Shown here: positions 18,557-26,891 of the stretch, piece by piece
Numbering within the stretch: position 1 is the stretch's first letter
Layout: the number at the start of each line of letters is the position of its first letter
From: Bryobacteraceae bacterium
GTDB taxonomy: Bacteria > Acidobacteriota > Terriglobia > Bryobacterales > Bryobacteraceae
Reading direction: 5' to 3'
Length of the DNA: 64,000 bases
Assembly (NCBI GenBank): GCA_947458745.1
Contig: CANGYQ010000011.1
Coordinates: 62,001-126,000, forward strand
Translations under genes and position numbers: made by a program
Notes under the pieces: model-generated
What the model was told of the DNA's origin: nothing
The model's database searches: none
The model's input: the letters and a program-made list of their open reading frames with translations, nothing else

Positions 18557-19888
18557 CTAACGGGGGGCTGACAGGACTATGCGGTAGGCTTCTGCCGCGA
18601 TGATCACCGGGAGTTCGATCCTTGCCTTCCCATCCTTGATCTCAGCTTCGCCGGCATAGATCGTTTTCGGAGCCGCGAGCGTGCCTTCGCCCAGATCGGG
18701 AATTTGTTCTACGCTGTAGGCAACCCGCGAGTTTCGATTCAAAAAGCTGAGAACCTGGATTCCATCCAGATAAACGGTCAACGGAACGGCGGCCGGATAC
18801 GATGAGAAGACTGTTGCACTGTTCACATAGCCAATAAGCACTTCTGCACTGCGCGTCGGCGGAATACCAGCACTTGCGACGCCAACAATCCGAAAATCGC
18901 TCGATGTCGTGCGCACCCGCGAAGCCCTTCCGGCAGAAAAGTACCGGTAGAGCCACCAGTTCGGCCGCGGAAGCTGACTTCCAGAATCAAGCAATCCTGC
19001 CAACGTGTCATTGAAGCACTCGGACGCGCCCCGTGAGTCGTTCCAGCAGGTTCGGGCGGCTGCGTCCGCGCCACCGCGCTCCAACTGATCCAGGTACATC
19101 AGGTTGGGCCCCGGCTTGTTGGTATAAAAAGGCCCGCCAAATTCATTCAAATCGATGCGTTGAATTTTTAGTGGCGCATAACGCGTGTTGTTCACAAATG
19201 ACGATCTGGCATCTTTAATGTGGTCAGCGATCGCTGTAATGCCCGCATCAGAGTCATCCAGTTCGTGCCAGGAAAGAGAATTCACTTCGCATCCATTCAA
19301 AAGACAGTATTCCAGAAATGCCGTGAGGAACGGCTTGTTGTAGGGCCGAAAAGAACTGGGACCACCCACCAGTACATGCGGCCCGAGTACTTCGCGCACG
19401 ATACGGTATGCTCGCAGATAAGTCTCAAAGAACTGAGACTGGGTTCCGTGCCAGAAACGGGGATGGTCCGGTTCATTCCAGACATCAATAATGGTAGGTT
19501 TGCTAGCAAGTGATCTCAAAACGAATCGAAGACGGTTCTCAAAATGATCCCAGTCGGCATAAGGAGGCTTTCCACCGCCAGGCTGCCACTGAGTGACTGG
19601 ATAGCCAATGTAATCGCTTAGCACCAACTGGGTAATTGGCGCATAGTGGCGGGCTCTTTCAAGTGCCCCGGGGGCGCTCGTTACGCGCCAAAAGTCTGGA
19701 TTTAGTGCCTGAATGTGTTCTGACAATGGATTGACGTCACCCAATCCCGCCACGACGCCAATAGACGTCCGGCCGGGTTGGCTAGTCGAGAAATTCACTT
19801 TAACCACTGGATTGAGAGGCCGAGGCTGTGCCGCAGCACTACCGTGGGCCACCTCAAACAACAGAGCGATCAGAATACAATGCTTCAT
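18557..19888 (-). CDS. Exported GH39-like glycosidase
   Basis: This clan GH-A protein of 443 aa has a signal peptide (residues 1-20, ending GSAAA). The acid/base Glu is E139 in VWNEPD and the probable nucleophile is E249 in DLNEFGGP, the arrangement of GH39 xylosidase/iduronidase-like enzymes. A C-terminal beta-sandwich covers about residues 330-443. Like the GH51-like protein, it probably acts on the exopolysaccharide in the periplasm or outside. ATG 19888 directly precedes the signal peptide and is preferred over TTG 19942. It sits 60 bases upstream of the Wzz-like gene and may lead the - strand unit. Confidence 0.72.
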   Translation of the reverse strand: MKHCILIALLFEVAHGSAAAQPRPLNPVVKVNFSTSQPGRTSIGVVAGLGDVNPLSEHIQALNPDFWRVTSAPGALERARHYAPITQLVLSDYIGYPVTQWQPGGGKPPYADWDHFENRLRFVLRSLASKPTIIDVWNEPDHPRFWHGTQSQFFETYLRAYRIVREVLGPHVLVGGPSSFRPYNKPFLTAFLEYCLLNGCEVNSLSWHELDDSDAGITAIADHIKDARSSFVNNTRYAPLKIQRIDLNEFGGPFYTNKPGPNLMYLDQLERGGADAAARTCWNDSRGASECFNDTLAGLLDSGSQLPRPNWWLYRYFSAGRASRVRTTSSDFRIVGVASAGIPPTRSAEVLIGYVNSATVFSSYPAAVPLTVYLDGIQVLSFLNRNSRVAYSVEQIPDLGEGTLAAPKTIYAGEAEIKDGKARIELPVIIAAEAYRIVLSAPR

Positions 19889-20188
19889 TTTTAAACACGG
19901 ACACACATCCGTTGGAGTCAATCCGGGGGGAATGCGTATCAAGCACCTTCAAGGATGTCGCTCATATCGGTCTCCGCCCGCAAGGATTTAGGGGAAATTT
20001 CGAGCCGCAGTCCTGGACAACCTGAGTCGTTACTAGTCGTCGACGCTGTCGCGAGAAGCTTGCCAAGCCACCGAGCCCCCGATCGAAGGGTCTGAAGCGA
20101 AATTGCTATTGACCCATAAGGACAATTGGGAAGTCATGCCTGAAAAAGGGTGCGGGACAGCGTCGTAGGGTGGGTTAGCGCAGCATAG
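19889..20188. other. Intergenic stretch between the polysaccharide locus and the IS element
   Basis: No credible coding sequence is seen. The one structure noted is an inverted repeat: CGACGCTGTC at 20041-20050 and GACAGCGTCG at 20156-20165, separated by 105 bases. It could be a small non-autonomous element or chance. The promoter of the GH39-like gene should lie near its low-coordinate end, but no clear -10 box was found. Confidence 0.4.
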
Positions 20189-20231
20189 TGACCCGCTACC
20201 CTTTTCTGTACCAGCCGAAACTGGAAATCTC
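20189..20231. repeat. Terminal inverted repeat of the IS (OrfB side)
   Basis: It begins TGACCCGCTACCC and shares GTACCAG, GAAACT and other blocks with the reverse complement of the other end (21588-21631), about 30 of 43 positions by eye. Confidence 0.8.
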
Positions 20232-20236
20232 AGCGG

Positions 20237-21290
20237 TCAGGGGCCTCCCGAGCCCGTTTCGTGGGCCTGAAAGTCGCTCCAGAGACTCAGCAGAGAGTCT
20301 CTGGTTCGAGCGATGCGTTTGAGCGCTTCGCCCTGATATCCAGTATCTTCAGCCAAACGGCGGACCGGGTCAAGGGCGGCTTTAGCCGGCGCAGCGAACC
20401 CTTGACGCGGTTTGCCGTTTGGCTTACTCCGGTCAGACAGGGCGGAGCGCGTTGGCCTGGGCTGAAACTGCGCCGCGAAGACGCGCGGCGGCCGGTCATC
20501 GAGCGCGCTGTGAGGCCGCTCGTTGTTGTAATACGCGCGCCAGACCGCGAGCTTTCGTCGTGCTTCTGCCAGCGTGGGAAACCATTCCACGTTGAGGCAC
20601 TCGTCGCGCAGCCGGCCGTTGAAGCTCTCGATGTATCCGTTCTCTACAGGCCGTCCCGGCCGGATGAAGCAGAGCTGCACACCGCTTTGCATCGCCCATG
20701 CTTCCATCGCCCGGCCGGCGAACTCACTGCCGTTGTCGAGCGTGATGCTGCGCGGCGCCGCTCTCCGTTCGGCGATCGCCCGCGTCAGTCCGGCCACGAC
20801 CTTTAGCCCGTTCATCGACCGGTCCGCTTCCAGCCACACGCATTCGCGCGTGAACTGATCGATCACCGTCAGAATGCGAATGCTTCGGCCATCGGAGAGC
20901 TTATCGCTAACGAAATCGGCCGACCAACAGTGGTTCGGCCCTGTTGCCTGAGCCTGAGGAATTCGCTGTCGCCGCGCGATCTTCTTTCTCTCCACACTGC
21001 GGACTTTCAGATTCTCCTCGTCGTAGAGCCGGTACACACGTTTGGCATTGACCTTCCAGCCCTCGCGTCGCAGAAGCACGGTCAGACGGCGATAGCCGTA
21101 GCGGACGTGCGTCGCGGCGATTTCGCGCAAACGCTGCCGTAGCGGCTCCTGTTTCTCCTTCCGGCTCTTGTACTGCAGCGTGCTCCACGCGACGTTCACC
21201 AGCCGCGCCGCCCGCCGCATCCCAATCCGGTATGCCTCCTGCGCCCACCTCGCCAGCCGGCATCGCTGGCGAGGCTTTACAGCTTTTTTG
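20237..21290 (-). CDS. IS3-family transposase OrfB (frameshift product with OrfA)
   Basis: This is the catalytic part of the transposase. It shows the HTH_21-like segment (HVRYGYRRLTVLL), then the rve integrase core with the DDE triad: Asp in SADFVSD, Asp in DNGSEF and Glu in YIESFNGRLRDE. IS407 relatives have the same FIRPGRPVENGYIESFNG block. The frame is open upstream to 21463, inside orfA, and has no good start of its own; it is expected to be made as an OrfAB fusion by -1 slippage at 21283-21289. The C-terminus is longer than usual, by about 70 residues of low similarity after the DDE region. Confidence 0.9.
21248..21289 (-). promoter_or_regulatory. Programmed -1 frameshift cassette of the IS
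   Basis: On the - strand the heptamer A AAA AAG (21289-21283) lies in the orfA frame just before its stop. Eight bases later comes a perfect 10-bp stem with a 7-base loop (arms 21265-21274 and 21248-21257). Slippage by -1 turns the frame into OrfB. A slippery A6G followed by a stem-loop is the standard IS3 arrangement. Confidence 0.85.
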
Positions 21291-21543
21291 ACACGATCTC
21301 CTGCAGGATCTGCCGGTCCAACGACAAATCCGCCACCAGCCTCTTCAGCCGTCCGTTCTCCTTGCGCAACTGGCGAAGTTCGCGCAACTCCTGAACCCCC
21401 AGCCCTGCATACTGCTTCTTCCACAGGTAAAACGTGGCCTGGCTGATGGCCAGTTTGCGGCAAATGTCGGCTGCCTTCTCCCCGCTCTCGTACTGCCTCA
21501 GCGCGGCAATAATCTGTTCTTCCGTGTGACCCTTTTTCGGCAT
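21277..21543 (-). CDS. IS3-family transposase OrfA
   Basis: The 88-residue protein carries the HTH_8-type DNA-binding domain (HTEEQIIAALRQYESGE, then ICRKLAISQATFYLWKKQY) and a leucine-zipper-like C-terminal helix (LRELRQLRKENGRLKRLV). It binds the terminal repeats and is fused to OrfB by frameshifting. GAGGAGA precedes ATG 21543 by 6 bases; the frame extends to 21579 without a good ribosome site. Confidence 0.9.
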   Translation of the reverse strand: MPKKGHTEEQIIAALRQYESGEKAADICRKLAISQATFYLWKKQYAGLGVQELRELRQLRKENGRLKRLVADLSLDRQILQEIVSKKL

Positions 21544-21587
21544 GTCGATTCTCCTCGTCGTAATTCCCGAGGTCCTCAACCGCCTAC

Positions 21588-21631
21588 GATATCCCTAGTT
21601 TCATCTGGTACGGAAAACGGGTTTTGGGTCA
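21588..21631. repeat. Terminal inverted repeat of the IS (OrfA side)
   Basis: The reverse complement starts TGACCCAAAACCC and pairs with 20189-20231. The weak promoter expected for the transposase should lie in or next to it. Confidence 0.8.
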
Positions 21632-21732
21632 ATTTGTTCCAACGGCTCCACCCCTTTTTCATGTTTTCCAACAAGTTAGGCCACCTGCTTCGAGCCGATT
21701 CCTTAAGCCTATTGTTTGCTTCACATGGAGTT

Positions 21733-21757
21733 TTGATACGGTTTTGATACGGTTGGC
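21733..21757. repeat. 11-bp tandem repeat (TTTTGATACGG x2)
   Basis: Two copies of TTTTGATACGG (starting at 21731) are followed by TTGGC. A near copy is found at 35755-35778, where the second unit reads TTCTGATACG followed by TTCGGC. Both lie beside antitoxin remnants. Confidence 0.5.
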
Positions 21758-21762
21758 TCCAT

Positions 21763-22248
21763 TCACTTCGACTGCCCGCCGTATCGCTCCAAAGTCGCTT
21801 TGAACAAAACGGGAGAACAGCGGAAACTGGTTCTTCGGAGCCGGTCGATTGCTAGCGTCAAATCCACCAGTCCTAGTGTTGCCGCCTCCCCGATCACGCC
21901 CAGAACGCCGGTAACGGAGAGACCTCGTCGCCCGGCAATAAGGCGGGCAGCCTTTTCGTCGATGATGATGATATCTGCCTGGATCAACTCAGCGAGCAAA
22001 ATTGCCGCGCGCTCGTCATCCTGAAGCTTTTCCATGTCTGCAGAAAACGTGTCTGGAGTCTCGTCGACAAAAATCCAAATGGGAAGGTTTGACGCCCAAT
22101 TCCTAACTACTGCTGGAGCATCTTCGTGCCGCAGTTCAAGAATGACAGCTTGCGGAACCACGACTCGGCTGAATAGTTGCGGGAGAAGATCTATCTCCCC
22201 GATCAGGACAAGGTAACAAAGGGGCGACGCATCCAAGACCGCAATCAT
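21763..22248 (-). CDS. PIN-like toxin (DUF3368 family)
   Basis: The 161-residue protein has the PIN-like nuclease pattern of DUF3368: D6 in VLDASPL, E38 in VILELR, D78/E79 in DDERAAI and D97 in IIDEKAAR, which together would hold the metal ions for RNA cleavage. DUF3368 proteins are usually paired with UPF0175 antitoxins, as here. Its ATG overlaps the antitoxin stop by 4 bases (ATGA), so antitoxin is made first and toxin is coupled. All acidic residues are present, so it is probably functional. Confidence 0.87.
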   Translation of the reverse strand: MIAVLDASPLCYLVLIGEIDLLPQLFSRVVVPQAVILELRHEDAPAVVRNWASNLPIWIFVDETPDTFSADMEKLQDDERAAILLAELIQADIIIIDEKAARLIAGRRGLSVTGVLGVIGEAATLGLVDLTLAIDRLRRTSFRCSPVLFKATLERYGGQSK

Positions 22249-22511
22249 TTGCGCGAGGAGTCGCGAATCGCAGCGATATCCTTTTCCAGATCATCCATCG
22301 AATAGTCGTGGAAAGCATCCGCACCCTTCAGAAAAGCTTCAGTCTCCCACCTGGAGTGTAGCCCGAGCATCTGCTGAACTTGTAATGGAGTGATGGCACC
22401 AGAGCGGTATGCTTCGATGGCGACCGCTTCCAAGACCGCACGAGAAACGCCGCCTGCTTGCGCGGCGAGAATGTTTCCGATGTCGTCTGGAATATCGATG
22501 GCAATATGCAT
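22245..22511 (-). CDS. UPF0175-family antitoxin
   Basis: The 88-residue protein matches UPF0175: an N-terminal strand (HIAIDIPDDI), a central helical part (VLEAVAIEAYRSGAIT) and the family signature PLQVQQMLGLHSRWETEAFLK. It should neutralise the PIN-like toxin and repress the operon. AAGGAA lies 7 bases before ATG 22511; GTG 22514 is one codon upstream. An abiEi-like remnant lies directly upstream, so the pair may be using a promoter left by an older system. Confidence 0.87.
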   Translation of the reverse strand: MHIAIDIPDDIGNILAAQAGGVSRAVLEAVAIEAYRSGAITPLQVQQMLGLHSRWETEAFLKGADAFHDYSMDDLEKDIAAIRDSSRK

Positions 22512-22583
22512 CACAGGTTTCCTTCAATTAGTGTAACGCTGGAATGGACTTGCAAAACCACACGACCCGTTGTGGTTTTGGCG

Positions 22584-22850
22584 TCATGATGTCCGCAACC
22601 CTTCCACGTTACGTTTGAGCGCTCTTTGAATTCGCTGGGTTTCGGCGGCTGATATTTAGCCGTCGCTTCTCGCATCGGTGTTTGTCTGGCTGATGAGATC
22701 GAGCCGCCCGCTCGAGTGCAAGAGGTCATTAATGGTTCTCGCTATGGATGTGACGAGTAACCTTTCGATCACGGTGATTTTCCGACTAGAAAGGTAATCG
22801 CGTTGGGCCTGCACTGAGGTGAAGAGTCCATCGTGTTTCTCGGCAAGAGT
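22584..22850 (-). pseudogene. Decayed AbiEi-like antitoxin (type IV system), with the first codons of a lost partner
   Basis: Read in one frame, the - strand gives AEKHDGLFTSVQAQ, an AbiEi-type winged-helix start, then jumps to LLVTSIARTINDLL, which resembles the VTSxxRTLxDLL core of AbiEi. It continues through an in-frame TAA at 22658-22656 into ISAAETQRIQRALKR, like the end of the family. The usual stretch between the first two blocks is missing, so an internal deletion is inferred. The final TGA at 22586-22584 overlaps an ATG at 22587 (ATGA), as AbiEi overlaps the toxin AbiEii, but that second frame ends after 19 codons at 22528. The assignment is by eye and needs a profile search. Confidence 0.65.
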
Positions 22851-22921
22851 TCTTCAGCTTTCCATCGGGAATCCAACCCAAGCATCCGGTGGGCTTGCGC
22901 TGTAGTTATGGTCCTTGGATG
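22848..22921 (-). pseudogene. Fragment of a second UPF0175-like antitoxin
   Basis: Translation of the - strand gives RTITTAQAHRMLGLDSRWKAEEL, matching the UPF0175 signature also seen in the intact antitoxin (QVQQMLGLHSRWETEAFL). The family similarity ends at about 22850, where the sequence runs into the AbiEi-like remnant in another frame. It is therefore a recombination or deletion junction between two antitoxin genes. Confidence 0.7.
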
Positions 22922-22966
22922 ACGCTCTGGCGGACGAGAATACTTACGGGGTGCGGGACCGGAGAA

Positions 22967-22972
22967 TATAAT
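22967..22972 (+). promoter_or_regulatory. Candidate -10 box (TATAAT)
   Basis: A perfect TATAAT lies 13 bases before ATG 22986 and would give a leader of only a few bases for the TolB-propeller gene. No clear -35 is seen. Confidence 0.45.
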
Positions 22973-22985
22973 TGAGAAGCCGACC

Positions 22986-25136
22986 ATGTTGCCGACTGTC
23001 CCACTAGATCTTGCGCAGGCAGAACTGGAGAAGGTTCTCGACTCTCCATCGTTCCGGAGGTCACCGAAGCTCAGCGGTTTTCTCCGCTACGTTGCCAGGC
23101 ACACGCTCGACGGCAACGATGACGCCATTAAGGAGTACAACATCGGTGTCGAGGTCTTCGAGCGCGGCAGCAACTTCGATCCTCGTATCGACAACATCGT
23201 CCGCTCCCAGGCCCATCGCCTGCGCGTATCGCTAGCAGCCTACTATGCGGGCGAAGGGCAACAAGACCCCGTGCGGATCGAGATTGTGCGAGGCTCGTAT
23301 GTGCCTCGGTTCCGCACCCCGGAAGCCGTGGAGGAATCAAGACCGGCAGTGGAATCACCCAACTGGCCAAAGAGGGCGGTGTGGGTCCTGAGTGGGGCAC
23401 TGCTGTTCGCAGCCACACTCTGGCTGAGCCGCAGCACCAGCGTAATGCCGGTGGAGCCTCTGGAACTCGCCATCGCCCTTCCGGATACCTTGCGCTTGGA
23501 TCTTGATGCCGGTATTGGAACTCTGGCGCCGGATTCGCGTTCGATTGTTATTCCGGCGGCGGATAGGCAGGGCGTCCGCCGTTTATGGCTTCGAGTGCTC
23601 GATTCCTCGGTGTTGCGTGCGCTGCCCGGGACCGAGGATGCGAGCTTCCCGTTCTGGTCGCCGGACGGCCGGCAGATCGCTTTCTTTTCCCAACGGCGGC
23701 TCAAGCGAATCCGCGTGTCGGACGGGAATGTCCAGGTGATCTGCGATGCTCCGCTCGCCCGTGGCGGCTCCTGGGGATCACAGAATATCATCCTGTTCGC
23801 CGCCAATACCTCCGGACCACTGCTGCGCGTCACCGCCGAAGGCGGTGAGGTTCGTCCCGTGGGCAGCCTGGACACGGGACGTCGAGAATTCGTCCATCGT
23901 TGGCCGACCTTCCTTCCGGATGGGTACCGCTTCCTCTACTACTCCGGAGCGGAGCAGCCCGGCGCATCCGGGATTTGGCTCCGCAACCTCGACGCCGGAC
24001 CGCCGCAGCAGCTTGCGGGTACCGATGCGATCTCCAGCCCATCTCTCGCCCTCGATGATTCGGGCAGGAACGCGCGACTGCTCTACATCTCGCGTGGGGC
24101 GCTATTCGCCCAGTCGTTCGATTTGTCGTCCGGTAACATCACCGGGAAACCGGCGGAACTCGCTTCGGGACTGCCGTTCCCTTCTTCCACCGGAAGTCCA
24201 TTTCATGCCGTGAGCGATCGGGCTCTCGTGTTTTTCAAAGGCGTGGCAAACCAGACGTCGCCGGTGGTGCTTGCTCGCGATGGCCGCGTGCTTGCGAACC
24301 CGGTCGGCCCGGGTGACTTCGGCGACCTCCAACTCTCGCCCGATGGACGCTATTTCGCATTCGAGCGCCGGGATCCAACGCTCGGCACGAGCGATATCTT
24401 TTTGCACGACCTGGAGCGTCAAGCCGTGGTTCGGGTCTCTAGCGAGCCGGCAAACAACTTGAACCCAGCCTGGTTTCCGGACAGCGGCCGGTTGATTTTC
24501 TCCATCGCCGAGAAATCGCGTCCAGGCATGCGGACCTTCGACCTCCGCAACGGGAGAGCGGGCGAGTTCATTCTGAGCAGCCGAAGCGGCGACTTCCCGC
24601 AGCAGATCACCAGAGACGAAAAGCACCTGCTCACATTGCGTGGGGGTGAAAGTGACGGCTTCGATGTCTGGATGTTGGAACTCGCCAGTCAACAGCGCGT
24701 TCCGATTGCTGTCGAGCCGGGTAACCAACGCCAGGCGCGGCTTTCGGGCGACGAGAAGCTCATCGCTTACACCTCGGACGATTCCGGGCGCGACGAGATT
24801 TATGTCAAGGCTTGGGACGGCGAACGTGTTTCTGACTGGCGCTGGACGGTTTCCATCGATGGGGGAGCCTTCCCCCTTTGGCAGTCGCGAAACGGTTACG
24901 AACTGTCCTATCTTGCGCCGAACGGGATGATGATGAGCGTCCGCTTGGAGGTCGGCGAACAAGGCCTAAAGGCAGCCAAGCCCGTACCGCTGTTCGAGGC
25001 CAAGGCCTTTTCCTACTCAGCAGTTCGCTACCCTTACAGCATCTTCCCGGACGGCCGGTTCCTGGTGAATCGTTTTGTGGATCAGCCCGGCTCGCCGATC
25101 ACGATCCGCCTGAACTGGGCTGCGGCGGGCCGGTAG
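22986..25136 (+). CDS. Membrane-anchored protein with N-terminal cytoplasmic domain and TolB-like propeller
   Basis: The 716-residue protein has three parts. Residues 8-110 form a conserved domain of unknown function found in many acidobacterial proteins (FRRSPKLSGFLRYV, LKEY-like IKEYNIGVEVF, FDPRIDNIVR and a RGSYVPRF end); it looks helical and may bind nucleic acid or a partner. One membrane helix lies at 131-147. Residues 160-716 contain repeated SPDGR-type strands (SPDGRQIAFFS, SPDGRYFAFER, TSDDSGRDEIY), a TolB/PD40 beta-propeller expected in the periplasm. The architecture suggests a one-component sensor; the signal is unknown. It converges with the next gene with 27 bases between stops. 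Confidence 0.72.
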   Translation: MLPTVPLDLAQAELEKVLDSPSFRRSPKLSGFLRYVARHTLDGNDDAIKEYNIGVEVFERGSNFDPRIDNIVRSQAHRLRVSLAAYYAGEGQQDPVRIEIVRGSYVPRFRTPEAVEESRPAVESPNWPKRAVWVLSGALLFAATLWLSRSTSVMPVEPLELAIALPDTLRLDLDAGIGTLAPDSRSIVIPAADRQGVRRLWLRVLDSSVLRALPGTEDASFPFWSPDGRQIAFFSQRRLKRIRVSDGNVQVICDAPLARGGSWGSQNIILFAANTSGPLLRVTAEGGEVRPVGSLDTGRREFVHRWPTFLPDGYRFLYYSGAEQPGASGIWLRNLDAGPPQQLAGTDAISSPSLALDDSGRNARLLYISRGALFAQSFDLSSGNITGKPAELASGLPFPSSTGSPFHAVSDRALVFFKGVANQTSPVVLARDGRVLANPVGPGDFGDLQLSPDGRYFAFERRDPTLGTSDIFLHDLERQAVVRVSSEPANNLNPAWFPDSGRLIFSIAEKSRPGMRTFDLRNGRAGEFILSSRSGDFPQQITRDEKHLLTLRGGESDGFDVWMLELASQQRVPIAVEPGNQRQARLSGDEKLIAYTSDDSGRDEIYVKAWDGERVSDWRWTVSIDGGAFPLWQSRNGYELSYLAPNGMMMSVRLEVGEQGLKAAKPVPLFEAKAFSYSAVRYPYSIFPDGRFLVNRFVDQPGSPITIRLNWAAAGR

Positions 25137-25163
25137 CCGTTTCAAGCGCTGAGTTCCTGGCTG

Positions 25164-26852
25164 CTATTTCAAATGCAGCTCGATCTTCTCAAGCTGCACA
25201 GGCTTGGCGGGCGGAAACGAGCCAGTGCGGTTCACGGAGATGGCTAGGGTGTTGGGGCCCCGTTTCAAACGCTCGATGGGAACTCCGAACTCAATCCGCG
25301 CGAGCTTTTGCTGATCAAGATTCTTCAAAACAGCGCCGGGCGTGATCCCCGGCTGGGGGAGTGGCGAGAAGATGCGAATATCCTTCCACCGTGGGTCAGT
25401 GAGGTCGCGCTTCAAGGCGGCTCCATTCAGATGAACGCTAACTTCATCGCCTTCGACGTGATTAAACAGGACGATGCGCAGTGTGGCCGCGGTGCCGGGC
25501 TTCACGGGTTCCCACACGGACAGGGTGAGCACGGAGGGCGCACCGTCGTACCGAAGTGTGACTGGCAGCGGAGCGTTGCCGTTCGATGACCCATGACCCT
25601 CCACGGCGGAGTAGCCGCCGCGCCGGTCGACGGGGTAGTAGCGGGGCTTGCCGTTGATGGTGGCGAGGCTGCCGATGGTGGTGAGGATTTCGGGAGCGTA
25701 GTTCGCCTGTTGGCCCAACCCGAGTTGACTCGCATGTTCGGCAGACCCGGCCGGGTTGTTGAAGATACCGACACCGTCTGCGCCCTGGTGGAGGTAGTTG
25801 CCAAAGACGCCGCTTAGCAGATCAAGTGACTGATCGCCGTGGTAGCCGTCGGTAGCGTGGTAACAATCGAAGCTCGGGATGAGCTTTACCGGTGCTCCGG
25901 CCACGGCTTTGCGGAAAGACGCCACATCAACGTTGATGGTGCGAGTTCCGATGATGAGTACGTCGACGAGCCTCTCGGCCGCCCACTTGGCAAGATCGAT
26001 CCCGTCTGTGTGACATCCCTCGAGCGAATCCGGCACCCGGCAGGCCAGTAGGAAGGGCCGGCCGCGTTTGGCGGCGCGCTCCTGCAACATTTGGCGCACG
26101 TCGCGCAGGAAGTGGGTGAGGTGCTCGCGATTCTCCCATTGCTTGCCTGGAGGCAGGAAGGGTGTGTGCCGGAGGAAGTCGAGATGCACACCATCAAAGT
26201 CATACTGCTCGGCGACTTCCTGGATGATGGAGAGGCGGTACGCGCGCACTTCCTTGACCGCGTAATTGTAGAAACCCTGCCACCACCAGGAACGGATCAG
26301 CCACTCGGGATGCGCCGCCTTCACGGGATTGCGCTCGTCAGAGATAGATCCTGCGCCGCCCTTTTCGTAATAGATGAGGTCACCGCGCTCAACCTCGTTG
26401 ATCCGCAGGCCCCACCAGACTTCTTTGCCGCGCCGGTGGCCCTGCTTGATCAGTTCGTCGAAGTAATCGAGGCCCTGCTCGCGCCACTTCACCAGGCCCG
26501 GATGCTGGATTGGGCGCAGAATCTTACTCCGATAATGCGCGACCCCTTCATTTGAGACATCGATGCAGATTGCATCAAGCTGACTGCCGGGCAGGTCGGC
26601 AAAATCGAACACGTACCGCATCACCGCATCCATGTCCGCGCCAAACCCGCCCTTCTTCTGAATGTCCGCAGCCGGATCATATTGGAAAAAGATGCGCCGC
26701 TGCCGGTTTACCGCGGCTTGATGCTCGGGCGTGAATTTGAACCCGGCCGCGTACAGTGCACCGAAACTACTGAGTGCAGCGGCCGTTTGAACAAAATGAC
26801 GGCGGCCAATGAGTTCCGATGAACCCTGTTTGGGCTTATGGTTTTCATGCAT
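25164..26852 (-). CDS. Tat-exported glycosyl-hydrolase-like (GHL10-type) protein, copy 1
   Basis: The 562-residue protein has a twin-arginine signal (GRRHFVQTAAALSSFGAL). A TIM-barrel-like region follows, similar to the GHL10/'family 10-like' glycosyl hydrolases: DVSNEG, VWWGLRINEVERGD, YDFDGVHLDFLRHTPF and SFDCYHATDGYHGD. A C-terminal beta-sandwich of about 150 residues ends in KIELHLK. Candidate catalytic acids are in DFDGVHLDF and NEVERGD, but the mechanism is not established. AGGAGG lies 7 bases before ATG 26852. It is highly similar to copy 2 upstream, including the intergenic sequence, so it arose by tandem duplication. It is last in the - strand series led by the TonB receptor. Confidence 0.75.
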   Translation of the reverse strand: MHENHKPKQGSSELIGRRHFVQTAAALSSFGALYAAGFKFTPEHQAAVNRQRRIFFQYDPAADIQKKGGFGADMDAVMRYVFDFADLPGSQLDAICIDVSNEGVAHYRSKILRPIQHPGLVKWREQGLDYFDELIKQGHRRGKEVWWGLRINEVERGDLIYYEKGGAGSISDERNPVKAAHPEWLIRSWWWQGFYNYAVKEVRAYRLSIIQEVAEQYDFDGVHLDFLRHTPFLPPGKQWENREHLTHFLRDVRQMLQERAAKRGRPFLLACRVPDSLEGCHTDGIDLAKWAAERLVDVLIIGTRTINVDVASFRKAVAGAPVKLIPSFDCYHATDGYHGDQSLDLLSGVFGNYLHQGADGVGIFNNPAGSAEHASQLGLGQQANYAPEILTTIGSLATINGKPRYYPVDRRGGYSAVEGHGSSNGNAPLPVTLRYDGAPSVLTLSVWEPVKPGTAATLRIVLFNHVEGDEVSVHLNGAALKRDLTDPRWKDIRIFSPLPQPGITPGAVLKNLDQQKLARIEFGVPIERLKRGPNTLAISVNRTGSFPPAKPVQLEKIELHLK

Positions 26853-26891
26853 CGCGACGCCTCCTGGTGTCACCTTCTAGTAGTACGTCTC

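Larger units (their letters stand above)
20189..21631 (-). mobile_element. IS3-family insertion sequence (IS407-like)
   Basis: The element is 1443 bp long with imperfect terminal inverted repeats of about 43 bp, both starting TGACCC as in IS407-group members. It encodes OrfA and OrfB in overlapping frames joined by a canonical -1 frameshift cassette. All parts look intact, so it may be active or recently active. No direct target repeat is visible: the four bases outside the ends are ATAG on the left and ATTT on the right. Confidence 0.88.
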
